Positions 1-8,654 of a stretch of DNA of 64,000 bases are shown here, one piece after another. This DNA comes from Calothrix sp. PCC 7103 (GTDB lineage: Bacteria > Cyanobacteriota > Cyanobacteriia > Cyanobacteriales > Nostocaceae). Every line of letters begins with the position of its first letter. The first letter of the stretch is position 1. The notes beneath the pieces were generated by a model. It was not told the origin of the DNA. It worked only from the letters and a program-made list of their open reading frames with translations, and did not search any database. The translations under genes and the position numbers were made by a program. The stretch lies in NCBI RefSeq assembly GCF_000331305.1, contig NZ_KB217478.1:2029679-2093678 (forward strand), in the 5' to 3' direction.

Positions 1-435
1 AGCGATGCGTTGCTCTAAATCAACTAAAAAATGCTTAGTGCGGTGTTCTTGTCGCTGTACTGAGGAGCGCATACTGCGACGTAACAGCGCTCTCGTGCGT
101 GCCACAAGTTCTCTAGGGCTGAATGGTTTTGCCATGTAATCATCGGCGCCTGTAGAAAGGCCAATTACACGATCAATTTCTTCTGCCTTAGCAGTCAATA
201 TCATTATATATGGGTCTTTGGCGCCAGGTTTTTGGCGAATACGCGCGCAAACCTCAAGTCCATCAAGTCCAGGAATCATTAAATCCAGAATAATTAAATC
301 GGGTGGAAGTTCTGTAAACATTCGTAACGCGGTTACGCCATCGCGACTGACACGACAAGAAAACCCTTCTTTTTCGAGAGTCAGTTGGATTAACTGAGCA
401 ATTTCTGCTTCGTCTTCAACAATTAAAATATCCAT
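1..435 (-). CDS. Response regulator, OmpR/PhoB type (3' end cut by window edge)
   Basis: The first 145 residues of a two-component response regulator are present; the gene runs off the left edge. The frame opens with an ATG at 435-433 and reads MDILIVEDEAEIAQ, a typical receiver start with the acidic pair after the first strand. The phospho-acceptor region reads PDLIILDLMIPGLDG, and the switch region reads LTAK and later GADDYMAKPFSPREL with the conserved Lys. The linker RTRALLRR leads to what should be a winged-helix DNA-binding domain outside the window. This arrangement is typical of OmpR-class transcription factors. The partner kinase and target genes cannot be seen. The 183 bases between it and the next gene hold no other frame I would support. 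Confidence 0.9.
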   Translation of the reverse strand, partial: MDILIVEDEAEIAQLIQLTLEKEGFSCRVSRDGVTALRMFTELPPDLIILDLMIPGLDGLEVCARIRQKPGAKDPYIMILTAKAEEIDRVIGLSTGADDYMAKPFSPRELVARTRALLRRSMRSSVQRQEHRTKHFLVDLEQRIA

Positions 436-669
436 TCAAGTTTAAGGCAATTCTGTACAAGGCAGCGTCTTAAATCGCGGTTTTATTGTAATCTATAAAT
501 CTCAAGTAGTCGTGTATTAGAACTTATTTTTGTTTTTCTCTTGAAGATTATGTAGAAATATTGCGAAAATTTAAAGATTTTAAGTTTTTATCGTGTAGAT
601 AAGAAATCGCGGTTAGCTTTGAAGAAAGAAATTTTCACTCACAAAAATTTTGTTACCTACTATACACTT

Positions 670-825
670 ATGAATTCTTGTCCCTGTTGTTCTGACAGAC
701 TTTTGCGACACGTCCGAAAGACTGAAGTTTACTGGTTCTGTCGTAACTGTCGCCAAGTTATGCCTGTGCTAATCTGGAAAAAACACGCATCTTCATTAGA
801 ATCAGTAAAGACTATAACCAGCTAG
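670..825 (+). CDS. Small zinc-ribbon protein, conserved type in cyanobacteria
   Basis: A 51-residue protein with two CxxC knuckles, CPCC near the N-terminus and CRNC about 22 residues later, in the setting YWFCRNCRQVMPVL. This should bind one zinc ion. The frame can be extended upstream to a TTG at 619 (68 aa), but the conserved-looking part starts at the ATG at 670 (MNSCPCCSD), so I prefer that start. No clear ribosome site precedes either. I recognise the CPCC...YWFC...CRQxMP pattern as one seen in small cyanobacterial proteins of unknown function, but that is memory, not a search. It may act in nucleic-acid or protein binding. Confidence 0.6.
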   Translation: MNSCPCCSDRLLRHVRKTEVYWFCRNCRQVMPVLIWKKHASSLESVKTITS

Positions 826-835
826 TTGACTTAAT

Positions 836-1702
836 TTAAGATGCTTCGCTTTCTAGAACAGCTTTGGCTTTGAGAAGTTGTTGACGGTGTTCGTCGCTAA
901 GAGTTGGGTATTCCAAATCGAGTTGTTTGAGCTTGCTACAAATAATGTCGGCAACTGCAAGACGTGCAAACCACTTGTGATTACTTGGGATAATATGCCA
1001 AGGCGCCCAGTCTGTACTAGTATGATTGAATACGTCCTCATAAGCTTCCATATAATCGTCCCAATATGCGCGTTCTTCAACGTCGCTCATAGAAAACTTC
1101 CAATTTTTTTCAGGCAATTCAATTCGCCGCAAAAACCGCCTTTTTTGTTCAGATTTTGATATATTTAGAAAAAATTTGAGAATAACAGTACCATTGTTTG
1201 TCAAGTATTTTTCATAATTATTAATATCCTCAAATCGCTGTTTCCATATTTTTTTACCTGGTGAATGAGGCAAACGCTCGTTTAGCAGAATATGAGGATG
1301 AACACGAGCAATTAGTACTTCTTCGTAATACGAACGATTAAAAATACCAATTCGACCGCGTTCGGGTAGAGCTTTTGTACTGCGCCATAAAAAATCATGG
1401 TCTAATTCTTCTGTACTTGGAGACTTAAAGCTGTAAACTTGACACCCTTGAGGATTAATTCCTGACATCACATGTTTTATTGTACTGTCTTTGCCTGCTG
1501 CGTCCATTGCTTGGAATATTATTAATAGAGCGTATTGATCATGAGCATAGAGAATATCTTGGTATTTTCCTATTCGCTCGATACCTACTCGTAGTTTTTC
1601 CGAAGCATCGGTTTTATCTCCATATTGCGCTGTGTATTCAGGATCACAATCTTTGAGAGAAAATTTGGCGCCTGGTTTTGCAATAAAATTGTCGTGGTTC
1701 AT
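836..1702 (-). CDS. ppk2: Polyphosphate kinase 2 family protein
   Basis: A 288-residue cytoplasmic enzyme of the PPK2 family, which moves phosphate between polyphosphate and nucleotides (AMP/ADP or NDP). The Walker A loop reads FQAMDAAGKDSTIKH (about residues 64-78), and the lid/Walker B part reads GRIGIFNRSYYEEVL. The C-terminal half has the expected basic and aromatic residues (KRRFLRR, NWKFS, WHIIPSNHKWFARL). Length and order match the family's polyphosphate:nucleotide phosphotransferase branch. The direction of the reaction and the nucleotide preference cannot be told from motifs alone. The start is the ATG at 1702. It probably helps balance adenylate pools and polyphosphate stores. It is transcribed alone. 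Confidence 0.9.
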   Translation of the reverse strand: MNHDNFIAKPGAKFSLKDCDPEYTAQYGDKTDASEKLRVGIERIGKYQDILYAHDQYALLIIFQAMDAAGKDSTIKHVMSGINPQGCQVYSFKSPSTEELDHDFLWRSTKALPERGRIGIFNRSYYEEVLIARVHPHILLNERLPHSPGKKIWKQRFEDINNYEKYLTNNGTVILKFFLNISKSEQKRRFLRRIELPEKNWKFSMSDVEERAYWDDYMEAYEDVFNHTSTDWAPWHIIPSNHKWFARLAVADIICSKLKQLDLEYPTLSDEHRQQLLKAKAVLESEAS

Positions 1703-1837
1703 ATTATGCCTTAGAGTGGGTCAGGTTTACATATGCCCAATTCTTGTAACTTGATTCTTACATCATCCCACTCGGCGCCGCAGTAATAGTACTTTTTATC
1801 AAGAATGTTCGCTAGGTAGTAAATAATTTTTCTTTTC

Positions 1838-1924
1838 TCTTGTGGAGCGGGCATCCTACCCACCCAGTAAGTAATGTGTGAGAAATGTATGGGACGGGCA
1901 AGGATGCCTATCCTACAAGGATGG
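1838..1924. repeat. Short palindromic repeats of the GCGGGC...GCCCGC type
   Basis: Two neighbouring copies of a degenerate palindromic repeat sit here, one starting CTTGTGGAGCGGGCATCC and one reading GGACGGGCAAGGATGCC followed by ATCCTACAAGG. Relatives occur near 21755, 37850, 57918 and 62083, always between genes. It looks like a dispersed REP-like or non-autonomous element, not a gene-specific signal. Confidence 0.6.
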
Positions 1925-1934
1925 TTAATTATGT

Positions 1935-2462
1935 TTAGATTACGTTTGCTACTGCTGCGTATTTGGTAGCTAAATCAGCTGGCGCCATTGTTTCGTATGG
2001 TTCAAATGGTTGATGAATCCACGGATTGTCAGCTAAATAGTCAACGTAGTAATCTGGTTCAATTACCGAGCAGGCTTTATACCAAAGTACGGCGGTACGA
2101 ATATCTTCGATTTGAGTTGCGCTATATTGTTTAAGCCAAGGGATGGTTTCTTTGAGGGTAACGCCTGAGTCAACTAAATCGTCAACCAGTAGAATCCGCG
2201 AGCCTAGGGTATCGGTTGTCATTGCTAAATGTTGGGAAAAGATTAGGTTCCCCCTTTCTTGCTTGCCCGCGCCGCTGTAAGATGATGTAGCGAAAATTGC
2301 TAGGGGCTTGTCGTAAATGCGTGAGAGGATATCTCCAACTCTAAGTCCTCCGCGTGCTAGACAAATAATTTGGTTGAATTCCCAGCCAGACTGATAAATC
2401 TTAGCCGCGAGTAGTTCGATTTTTTGGTGGTAATCTGACCAAGAAACGTAAAGGTCTGGCAT
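1935..2462 (-). CDS. Purine-type phosphoribosyltransferase
   Basis: A 175-residue type I phosphoribosyltransferase. The PRPP-binding loop reads ILLVDDLVDSGVTLKE (about residues 92-107), with the two adjacent acidic residues that hold the PRPP ribose. An upstream loop reads CLARGGLRVGD, the cis-peptide pyrophosphate loop of xanthine/guanine/hypoxanthine transferases. Such enzymes salvage free purine bases by joining them to PRPP in the cytoplasm. Which base is used is not visible. A TTG at 2468 would add two residues; I prefer the ATG at 2462. The gene is divergent from the transporter that starts at 2533, with about 70 bases between them for both promoters. The transporter could carry a nucleoside or sugar, but this link is only positional. 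Confidence 0.85.
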   Translation of the reverse strand: MPDLYVSWSDYHQKIELLAAKIYQSGWEFNQIICLARGGLRVGDILSRIYDKPLAIFATSSYSGAGKQERGNLIFSQHLAMTTDTLGSRILLVDDLVDSGVTLKETIPWLKQYSATQIEDIRTAVLWYKACSVIEPDYYVDYLADNPWIHQPFEPYETMAPADLATKYAAVANVI

Positions 2463-2532
2463 AAACAACCTGGTGATAGCTAATAATACTAATTGTCGAG
2501 CTTTGACTATCTTATTATGAGTGCGAAGATTT

Positions 2533-3978
2533 ATGAAGGATTCTGATTTAGATTATGCAAGGAGCAAGGCTGGCGAAAAGCTGAATTTAAGTACTAAGCT
2601 AGCTTACGGCGCCGGAGATTTGGGACCAGCGATTACTGCGAATATCTCGGTTTTTTTCTTACTGGTTTTTTTTACTAACGTCGCGGGTATTCCGGCGGGG
2701 ATGGCTGGTAGTATTTTGATGATAGGGAAAATTTGGGATGCTATAAACGACCCGTTTGTTGGATATTTGACGGATAAGACTAAATCAAAGCGGTGGGGGC
2801 GCCGTCTACCTTGGTTGCTTTATGGTGCAATCCCGTTTGGAATCTTTTTCTTTCTACAATGGATAGTACCACGGTTTGGTAGTGGTGAGAATAATACTTG
2901 GGGTTTGTTTTGGTACTATGTGGCAATAGGGATATGTTCGCAGGTGTTTTACACGGTTGTAAATTTGCCATATACAGCGATGACGCCCGAACTGACTCAA
3001 GATTATGATGAGCGGACAGGCTTAAATAGTTATCGATTTGCGTTTTCGATTGGCGGTAGTATTTTTTCATTAATATTGGCAAGAATTATTTTTGGTGCCG
3101 TTCCAGACCGTCAGATGCAATATGTTGTTCTAGCTGCGATATGTGGAGTGATTTCTGTAGCTTCTTTGTATTGGTGTGTGTTTGGGACGCGCAAACGAGT
3201 TTTGGCTTTTGAAGCAAAGCGTATCCAAACCGAAGAAGAATCTGCTTTTTCAATCAAAGAGCAGCTAACAGCAGTTTTTACTAATATTCCTTTTTTATAT
3301 GTAATTGGTATATATCTTTTTTCCTGGCTGGCCGTGCAAATCACTGCTAGCATTATTCCCTATTTCGTTGTTGAGTGTATGGGTTTGAAAGAATCTGATG
3401 TCCCAACGGTAATGATAGGGGTGCAGGGTACTGCTTTACTAATGTTATTTGTATGGAGTGCTTTAAGTAAGCGTGTTGGTAAAAAAATCGTTTACTTTTC
3501 GGGGATGACTTTGTGGATATTAGCAGCAGCAGGATTATATTTTTTACAACCTGGTCAAATTGGGTTAATGTACGTTTTGGCGGTAATGGCAGGGTTTGGT
3601 GTTTCCACAGCATATCTCGTTCCCTGGTCAATGATTCCTGATGTGATTGAACTCGATGAACTTCAAACGGGACAGCGACGTGAGGGAATTTTCTATGGTT
3701 TTATGGTGCTGCTACAAAAATTTGGGTTAGCATTTGGTTTATTTGTTGTGGGTTTGTCACTCGAAGCGTCTGGTTTTAAAGCAGCAACTGCTGGAAGTGG
3801 CGCCTTACCAATTCAACCAGAGTCAGCGTTACAAGCTATACGCATCGCGGTTGGTCCCCTGCCATTGGTTTCATTGATTTTAGGTTTGGTTTTAACTTAC
3901 TTCTACCCCATCACGCGCGAAATGCACACCGAAATATTATTAAAGTTAAAACAGCGTCAAGAAGCAAAAGAGAATTAA
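2533..3978 (+). CDS. MFS transporter of the GPH (MelB-like) sugar:cation symporter family
   Basis: An integral membrane protein of about 481 residues with roughly twelve hydrophobic spans. The N-terminal part reads KLAYGAGDLGPAITANI, followed by IWDAINDPFVGYLTDKTKSKRWGRRLPW, the signature of the glycoside-pentoside-hexuronide:cation symporter family to which MelB belongs. The second half has the matching MIPDVIELDELQTGQRREGIFYGF motif. Members move sugars or related solutes with H+ or Na+ across the inner membrane. The substrate is not predictable. A GTG at 2521 lies four codons upstream; I prefer the ATG at 2533. The methyltransferase gene begins three bases after its stop codon, so the two are probably cotranscribed. 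Confidence 0.85.
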   Translation: MKDSDLDYARSKAGEKLNLSTKLAYGAGDLGPAITANISVFFLLVFFTNVAGIPAGMAGSILMIGKIWDAINDPFVGYLTDKTKSKRWGRRLPWLLYGAIPFGIFFFLQWIVPRFGSGENNTWGLFWYYVAIGICSQVFYTVVNLPYTAMTPELTQDYDERTGLNSYRFAFSIGGSIFSLILARIIFGAVPDRQMQYVVLAAICGVISVASLYWCVFGTRKRVLAFEAKRIQTEEESAFSIKEQLTAVFTNIPFLYVIGIYLFSWLAVQITASIIPYFVVECMGLKESDVPTVMIGVQGTALLMLFVWSALSKRVGKKIVYFSGMTLWILAAAGLYFLQPGQIGLMYVLAVMAGFGVSTAYLVPWSMIPDVIELDELQTGQRREGIFYGFMVLLQKFGLAFGLFVVGLSLEASGFKAATAGSGALPIQPESALQAIRIAVGPLPLVSLILGLVLTYFYPITREMHTEILLKLKQRQEAKEN

Positions 3979-3981
3979 TAT

Positions 3982-4578
3982 ATGCCAAACCCAGAATATT
4001 GGGAACAAAAGTACCAAGAGCAAAATACTCGTTGGGATATTGGAGAAGCGGCGCCGCCTTTTGTTAGTCTTTTATCTTCAAGTTCGGCACCTTTACCTAG
4101 ACGTATAGCAGTACTAGGATGCGGACGTGGGTATGATGCGGTACTATTTGCTAAACATGGTTTTGAAGTGATTGGGTTTGATTTTGCGACTTCCGCAATT
4201 GTGGAAGCGGAACAAATTGCTAAGTCAGAAAATTGTGACATTAAGTTTTTACAGCGTGATATTTTTGATTTACCTAAAGAATTTACTGGTTATTTTGACT
4301 ATATTCTTGAACATACCTGTTTTTGTGCAATTGATATAGAACGGCGCCTTTCTTATGTAGAAGTTGCGAGTTCCATACTTAAACCACATGGTCAGGTAAT
4401 TGGATTATTTTTTACACATAATCGTCCTGGTGGCCCTCCTTTTGGCGCCACACCAGAGGAAATTAGGGAATATTTCCAGGATAATTTTAAGATTCATTAT
4501 TTAAATCCAGTCGCTAACTCAGTATCATCGCGTCAAGGAGAGGAGCATTTAGGGTTATTTGAGTTAATCGGAAAATGA
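3982..4578 (+). CDS. SAM-dependent methyltransferase of the TPMT / thiol-halide type
   Basis: A 198-residue class I methyltransferase. It starts with NPEYWEQKYQEQNTRWDIGEAAPPF, where the Trp-Asp-x-Gly and Pro-Pro-Phe elements are characteristic of the thiopurine S-methyltransferase family, including methyl-halide and thiol methyltransferases. The SAM motif I reads VLGCGRGYDA, motif II begins VIGFDFA, and the later EHTCFCAID resembles the TCFCAI motif of that family. It should methylate a small thiol, halide or similar nucleophile in the cytoplasm. The gene lies three bases behind the GPH transporter, which suggests a shared transcript, but no common pathway is obvious. Confidence 0.85.
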   Translation: MPNPEYWEQKYQEQNTRWDIGEAAPPFVSLLSSSSAPLPRRIAVLGCGRGYDAVLFAKHGFEVIGFDFATSAIVEAEQIAKSENCDIKFLQRDIFDLPKEFTGYFDYILEHTCFCAIDIERRLSYVEVASSILKPHGQVIGLFFTHNRPGGPPFGATPEEIREYFQDNFKIHYLNPVANSVSSRQGEEHLGLFELIGK

Positions 4579-4703
4579 CGGTTATCTCTCTACAGGAAGC
4601 GGAAAAATACACCTTTCCTGACATGGAGCAAATTGCAATAATACTTAATATTCTAGAATACTAGAATTATAAATATAAGTAGCAAAAGCGCTGTAAACAA
4701 TAG

Positions 4704-5384
4704 ATGGCTACTCCCAGTTTAGACGAACTATCTGCCCAGCTAGAAAGCTCTAGCTTACGTGACCGCATGGTTGCCCTTGCAAATTTGCGCGATGTGTCTG
4801 CTGAGGAAGCAGTACCCTTGATTAAAAAGGTGTTGAATGATGAATCGCTGCAAATTCGAGCGATGGCAGTTTTTGCACTTGGTATCAAGCAAACTGCTGA
4901 ATCATATCCAATTTTGGTGAATATCGTTGAAAACGACCCCGACTATAGTATTCGCGCTGATGCGGCAGGCGCCTTGGGATACTTAGAAGACAAACGTGCG
5001 TTTGAAGTGTTGGTACGGGTGTTTTATGAAGAGACTAATTGGTTAGTAAGATTTAGCGCTGCTGTAGCATTGGGTAATTTAAAAGACCCACGGGCACGTG
5101 AAACATTAATTAGCGCGTTAGATGGCCCAGAAGTAGTATTGCAACAAGCGGCAATTGCTGCGCTTGGTGAAATTAAAGATGTAACCGCAGTAGATGAAAT
5201 ACTTCGCTTTGCTCAAGCTGAAGATTGGTTAGTGCGTCAACGACTAGCGGAAGCTTTAGGAAATCTTCCTAGCCCAAAAAGCGTTTCAGCATTGAAATAT
5301 CTTGAAAAAGACAGTCATTATCACGTTTCTGAGTCTGCAAAAATTTCTTTAAAACGCCTAGAAGAAGCAGGTTATCCAGTTTAA
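4704..5384 (+). CDS. nblB: HEAT-repeat protein of the NblB / CpcE-F class
   Basis: A 226-residue all-helical protein built of about six HEAT/PBS-lyase-type repeats, visible as recurring IRAMAVFALG, IRADAAGALGYL, VRFSAAVALGNL, LQQAAIAALGEI and VRQRLAEALGNL. The PBS-lyase HEAT family includes bilin lyases CpcE/CpcF and the phycobilisome-degradation factor NblB. Length and a nearly repeat-only structure fit NblB-like proteins better than CpcE/F. The next gene downstream encodes a CpcS/CpeS lyase, which supports a role in phycobilisome chromophore handling or breakdown. It could instead be an unrelated HEAT adaptor. The start is the ATG at 4704, preceded by an AT-rich stretch. Confidence 0.65.
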   Translation: MATPSLDELSAQLESSSLRDRMVALANLRDVSAEEAVPLIKKVLNDESLQIRAMAVFALGIKQTAESYPILVNIVENDPDYSIRADAAGALGYLEDKRAFEVLVRVFYEETNWLVRFSAAVALGNLKDPRARETLISALDGPEVVLQQAAIAALGEIKDVTAVDEILRFAQAEDWLVRQRLAEALGNLPSPKSVSALKYLEKDSHYHVSESAKISLKRLEEAGYPV

Positions 5385-5527
5385 TAGAAGTAGGCTCGTT
5401 GTAAGCACTTCAGTGTTTTCCCCATAAAGACTGAAGTTTTTACTACCTTGATGCCCAATAATAAAAATTGGTAGATAAGGACTAAAGTCCTTAATACGAA
5501 CATCATTTAATTAAGGCGTGATAAACG

Positions 5528-6079
5528 ATGAATATTCAAGACTTTTTTGAATTAAGTGCCGGAAAATGGTTTGCCCATCGTACTGTTCAGGACTTAGGCG
5601 CCAATAAAGCAAACGAAGCTAAATCAGAAATTGTTATAGAAAAATTACCAGCAACTCACCCTGATGTAGTGAAACTTTGCGAAGTTTTGCAGGTAAACTC
5701 TAATTCTTCTATTGTTGCAGCTAAGGTCAATTGGAATGATACAACTAAACTAAATCAAAAAAACGTAGGTACAACAGTTTTAGTTTTAGTTCCTGGCAAT
5801 AATGCCGATGAGGGTAAGCTGTTACGTCAGGTTAGTAACGAAGATAATCCTTCGCTGGGTCAATATAAATTAGGTGAAGATGAAGCATTATCGCTATCGT
5901 TTGAATCTGGCACAACTTCTTATGAAGAACGTTTGTGGTTTGCTAGTGATAATCTGAGAATGCGCGTTAATGTCATTAAAGAAGCGGGTGGTGTAAATAC
6001 TACTTCTTTCACTACCGAAATACGTATGGGTGTTCCTCCTGCTAAAGAATCTCAAGCTGCCACTTCAGCATCTAGTTAA
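5528..6079 (+). CDS. Phycobiliprotein lyase, CpcS/CpeS family
   Basis: A 183-residue protein of the CpcS/CpeS family of lipocalin-fold lyases that attach phycocyanobilin or related bilins to cysteines of phycobiliproteins. The start MNIQDFFELSAGKWFAHRT matches the family's FFELSAGKWFSxRT opening, and the later SYEERLWFASDNLRMR matches its EERLWFASPNLR motif near residue 140. The last 15 residues are Ala/Ser-rich and look disordered. It lies 143 bases behind the NblB-like gene in the same direction. Whether it is CpcS or CpcU cannot be decided here; compared with what I recall of canonical CpcS, the middle region is rather diverged, so a paralogue is possible. Confidence 0.85.
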   Translation: MNIQDFFELSAGKWFAHRTVQDLGANKANEAKSEIVIEKLPATHPDVVKLCEVLQVNSNSSIVAAKVNWNDTTKLNQKNVGTTVLVLVPGNNADEGKLLRQVSNEDNPSLGQYKLGEDEALSLSFESGTTSYEERLWFASDNLRMRVNVIKEAGGVNTTSFTTEIRMGVPPAKESQAATSASS

Positions 6080-6093
6080 AGATGATCCCCCAA

Positions 6094-6117
6094 CCCCCCG
6101 TGAATTCGGTCGGGGGG
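6094..6117 (+). terminator. G/C hairpin after the lyase gene
   Basis: CCCCCCG and CGGGGGG form a 7-bp stem around a 10-base loop, 15 bases after the lyase stop codon. No strong T-run follows, so it may be a weak terminator or a repeat. The remaining 240 bases to the next gene are AT-rich with no frame I support. Confidence 0.45.
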
Positions 6118-6359
6118 CTAAAAATAGCGCTTTTTGATAGGTTGGAGAAACGAACCGCAAAGTACGCTGCATTTCGCAAAGGAAGAAATAAGAGAAGAAA
6201 ACACAGAGAGAGGAGAATAAGAAAATATCAAAAATCTGACTATTCTCCAGGTAGGGATTCATTCCCGGAAACGGAGAAAGCATATGAGTAAGTAAAGAAA
6301 CAATGTTATTTTGTTTGACAAGCGCCATTTAAAACAATCGTAGTAACTTTAAAAAATTA

Positions 6360-7835
6360 TTAAAGACCTAAAAGTCGTACAAAGACGTTTGGTAAGGGCA
6401 AGACGATAAGTATTAGTAAAGCTATTGAAAGAATTCCTAAAATATCACGTTGGTTATTAAGCTCTGTTACATCATTTAATGCTGGCTCGTCAATTAAAGG
6501 TACAAATATCAAAATGATTGCCCACAGTAAAAATCCTGGTTGTACCAATGCCAGTAATAACAGTAAGAAACGGGCGATTTGACCGATAATAATGGCGTTT
6601 CTTTGTCCAAACATGGCGTGGATAATATGACCCCCATCAAGTTGACCTACTGGTACTAAATTTAATGCTGTTACTACTAAACCTAATAACCCAGCAAACG
6701 CAACTGGATGTAAATCAATCGCTGTTTTGGTAATTAATTGACTTCCTAAGACTAATTTTGATATTAATGCTAACAGTATTGAGTATCTAGGGTTGAGAGA
6801 ATCTGGGTTAAATAATCCTGATTGTTCGGTTAGAGGAATAATCGTTGAATTTGCTAATCCCCACGCTAGTATTGGCAAAGTCGCGATAAAGCCAGCTAAT
6901 GGCCCAGCTACACTGATATCAAATAATGCTTTGCGGTTAGGAACTGGACTCCGCATTTGAATAAAGGCGCCAAAAGTTCCTAAGAATAGTGGCATTGGTA
7001 TAAAGTATGGTAGTGTCGCACGAATTTTATAGCGTCTGGCTGTAATATAGTGACCTAATTCGTGGATTCCCAATATTGTTAATAATGCTAGAGCGTAAGG
7101 CAATCCTTGTAGCAATACACCCGAATTTTGTCTTAGTTGTTGTGCTTCAACTCCAGCAATTCTTGCTCCGACCAAAGTAGTTGTCATTAGGGTTGCAAAT
7201 AGCAAACCTAACGCTAATCCAGGTCGTGTTAATTTTTGTGAACTATTCTGATATTTGGCTAATTGAGTGTTAGGGACTAATACAAATATTGGTTTTCCGT
7301 TAAAACCTTCCTGAAGCATTACTAAAAAACGGTCTCCAAATTCTGCTTCGACGTTTTCTTTAATTTGTTGGTAAGCTGCTGTTGCATCTGTCCGCAGTTG
7401 ACCTTTACAAATCACTGCTTGCGGTCGATATTCAATATCTTGAAGGTAATATAACGACCAAGGAAAACAATTCCTTAATTTCGCTTCTTCGTCTGGTTTA
7501 ATTGGACGTACTGATGCCAACGATTCTACTGCTTGATTAATCGCCAATTGAGGTTGAGGTGTTGCTGATTGAGTTTGGGTGACTTCACTCGGACGGCGCC
7601 CTATTTGAAATAATACCCAGTATAAAATAGGGCTAATTACCAAAGGAGCAATCATTAATGCCCTAGGTGGACGGACTTGTACACCATACACAGCAGACCA
7701 TGCAGTCCAGATGAGTGGTGGTGCCATTAGTACCAACCATAACAGCCACACAGGTGTTCTGGTGATTTGGGCAACACTGCGCTGCACCATGAAATAAGTA
7801 ATTATTCCCAGTAAAAGGAGAAACCAAAATGTCAT
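6360..7835 (-). CDS. M50 site-2 protease (EGY1/RseP-like intramembrane metalloprotease)
   Basis: A 491-residue polytopic membrane protease. The zinc motif HELGHYITA lies near residue 259 and the third ligand motif NLVPVGQLDGG near residue 390, as in site-2 proteases that cut membrane-bound anti-sigma or regulatory proteins. Two N-terminal spans and a soluble domain of about 150 residues come before the catalytic core. This layout matches the EGY-like branch conserved in cyanobacteria and chloroplasts rather than RseP, which carries PDZ domains. All catalytic residues are present. The start is the ATG at 7835, and the gene is divergent from the MBL-fold gene with 82 bases between. Confidence 0.9.
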   Translation of the reverse strand: MTFWFLLLLGIITYFMVQRSVAQITRTPVWLLWLVLMAPPLIWTAWSAVYGVQVRPPRALMIAPLVISPILYWVLFQIGRRPSEVTQTQSATPQPQLAINQAVESLASVRPIKPDEEAKLRNCFPWSLYYLQDIEYRPQAVICKGQLRTDATAAYQQIKENVEAEFGDRFLVMLQEGFNGKPIFVLVPNTQLAKYQNSSQKLTRPGLALGLLFATLMTTTLVGARIAGVEAQQLRQNSGVLLQGLPYALALLTILGIHELGHYITARRYKIRATLPYFIPMPLFLGTFGAFIQMRSPVPNRKALFDISVAGPLAGFIATLPILAWGLANSTIIPLTEQSGLFNPDSLNPRYSILLALISKLVLGSQLITKTAIDLHPVAFAGLLGLVVTALNLVPVGQLDGGHIIHAMFGQRNAIIIGQIARFLLLLLALVQPGFLLWAIILIFVPLIDEPALNDVTELNNQRDILGILSIALLILIVLPLPNVFVRLLGL

Positions 7836-7917
7836 CTGATTTTTATATATTTTGAATCGTTATAACCTGATAAAAGCAACATTTACACAAACACTCCTCT
7901 TAAAATAAGCTCTTCCC

Positions 7918-8568
7918 ATGTCTCTCATTAATCAAGACAAAAACCAAACAGTCAAGCAACCACGGGTTATACTCGATACCATTTATGCCTTTGCACCGAA
8001 TCGGGACACTTTGGGAGGAACTGCTTACCTCATTGTAAGAAATGAAGGTAACATATTAGTCGATTGTCCAGCCTGGGATGATACAAACCAGGATTTTATC
8101 AAAGCACATGGTGGGGTACGTTGGCTATTTATTACTCACCGCACAGCGATTGGTAAAACTGCTGAACTAAAACTTGCGCTTAACTGCGAAGTCATTATCC
8201 AAGAACAAGAAGCTTATTTGTTACCTGAAGTAGAATTAACTACTTTTAATCAAGAGTTAAGCTTGGACTCAAGCTTGCAGTTGATTTGGACACCTGGACA
8301 TTCTCCTGGTTCCTCTTGTCTCTACTATAGCGATTTTGGAGGGATATTATTTTCTGGGCGCCATATACTCCCTGACGGTTCAGGTAAACCAATGCCATTG
8401 CGAACCGCTAAAACTTTTCATTGGAAACGTCAACTCAAAAGTTTACAGTTACTATTGGAACGCTTCTCCCCTGATACGCTGCAATACTTATGTCCTGGTG
8501 CAAATACAGGGTTCCTTCGAGGTAAGCGAATTATCGATAATGCCTATAATCAGTTACAGATTATGTAG
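7918..8568 (+). CDS. Metallo-beta-lactamase-fold protein with degenerate metal site
   Basis: A 216-residue MBL-fold protein. The core is clear: GGTAYLIVRNEGNILVDCP, then FITH, then TPGHSPGSSCLYY with its conserved His. The usual HxHxDH metal motif, however, reads THRTAIG: only the first His remains, and the second and third ligands and the Asp are lost. The late motif usually containing a metal-bridging Asp reads FSGRHILP. The protein therefore probably cannot bind the normal dinuclear zinc centre. I recall cyanobacterial relatives with a similar THRGGIG motif, so this may be a conserved non-hydrolytic branch rather than a decaying gene. The start is the ATG at 7918. Confidence 0.75.
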   Translation: MSLINQDKNQTVKQPRVILDTIYAFAPNRDTLGGTAYLIVRNEGNILVDCPAWDDTNQDFIKAHGGVRWLFITHRTAIGKTAELKLALNCEVIIQEQEAYLLPEVELTTFNQELSLDSSLQLIWTPGHSPGSSCLYYSDFGGILFSGRHILPDGSGKPMPLRTAKTFHWKRQLKSLQLLLERFSPDTLQYLCPGANTGFLRGKRIIDNAYNQLQIM

Positions 8569-8650
8569 AGACGCGATATACCGCATCTTCAAATTTCTGG
8601 GAGGAAACGCGAAATTTTCCCTTAGGGATACTTCATGAGCGCGTCTCTAC
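8565..8650. repeat. Inverted repeat of the GTAGAGACG family
   Basis: GTAGAGACGCG at 8565-8575 is matched by its reverse complement CGCGTCTCTAC at 8640-8650, enclosing 64 bases. It sits between two convergent genes and overlaps the last codon and stop of the MBL-fold gene. Relatives occur at 17586, 27453, 43093 and 49948. Confidence 0.8.
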
Positions 8651-8654
8651 ATTT

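Noticed and set aside
4575-4664. 29-residue frame overlapping the methyltransferase stop codon (MTVISLQEAEKYTFPDMEQI)
   Set aside because: Too short and unsupported; it might be the relic of a following gene but nothing recognisable continues it.
6082-6291. 69-residue plus-strand frame behind the bilin lyase gene
   Set aside because: It starts inside the G/C hairpin and reads low-complexity charged sequence over AT-rich, repeat-like DNA; no motif and no ribosome site.
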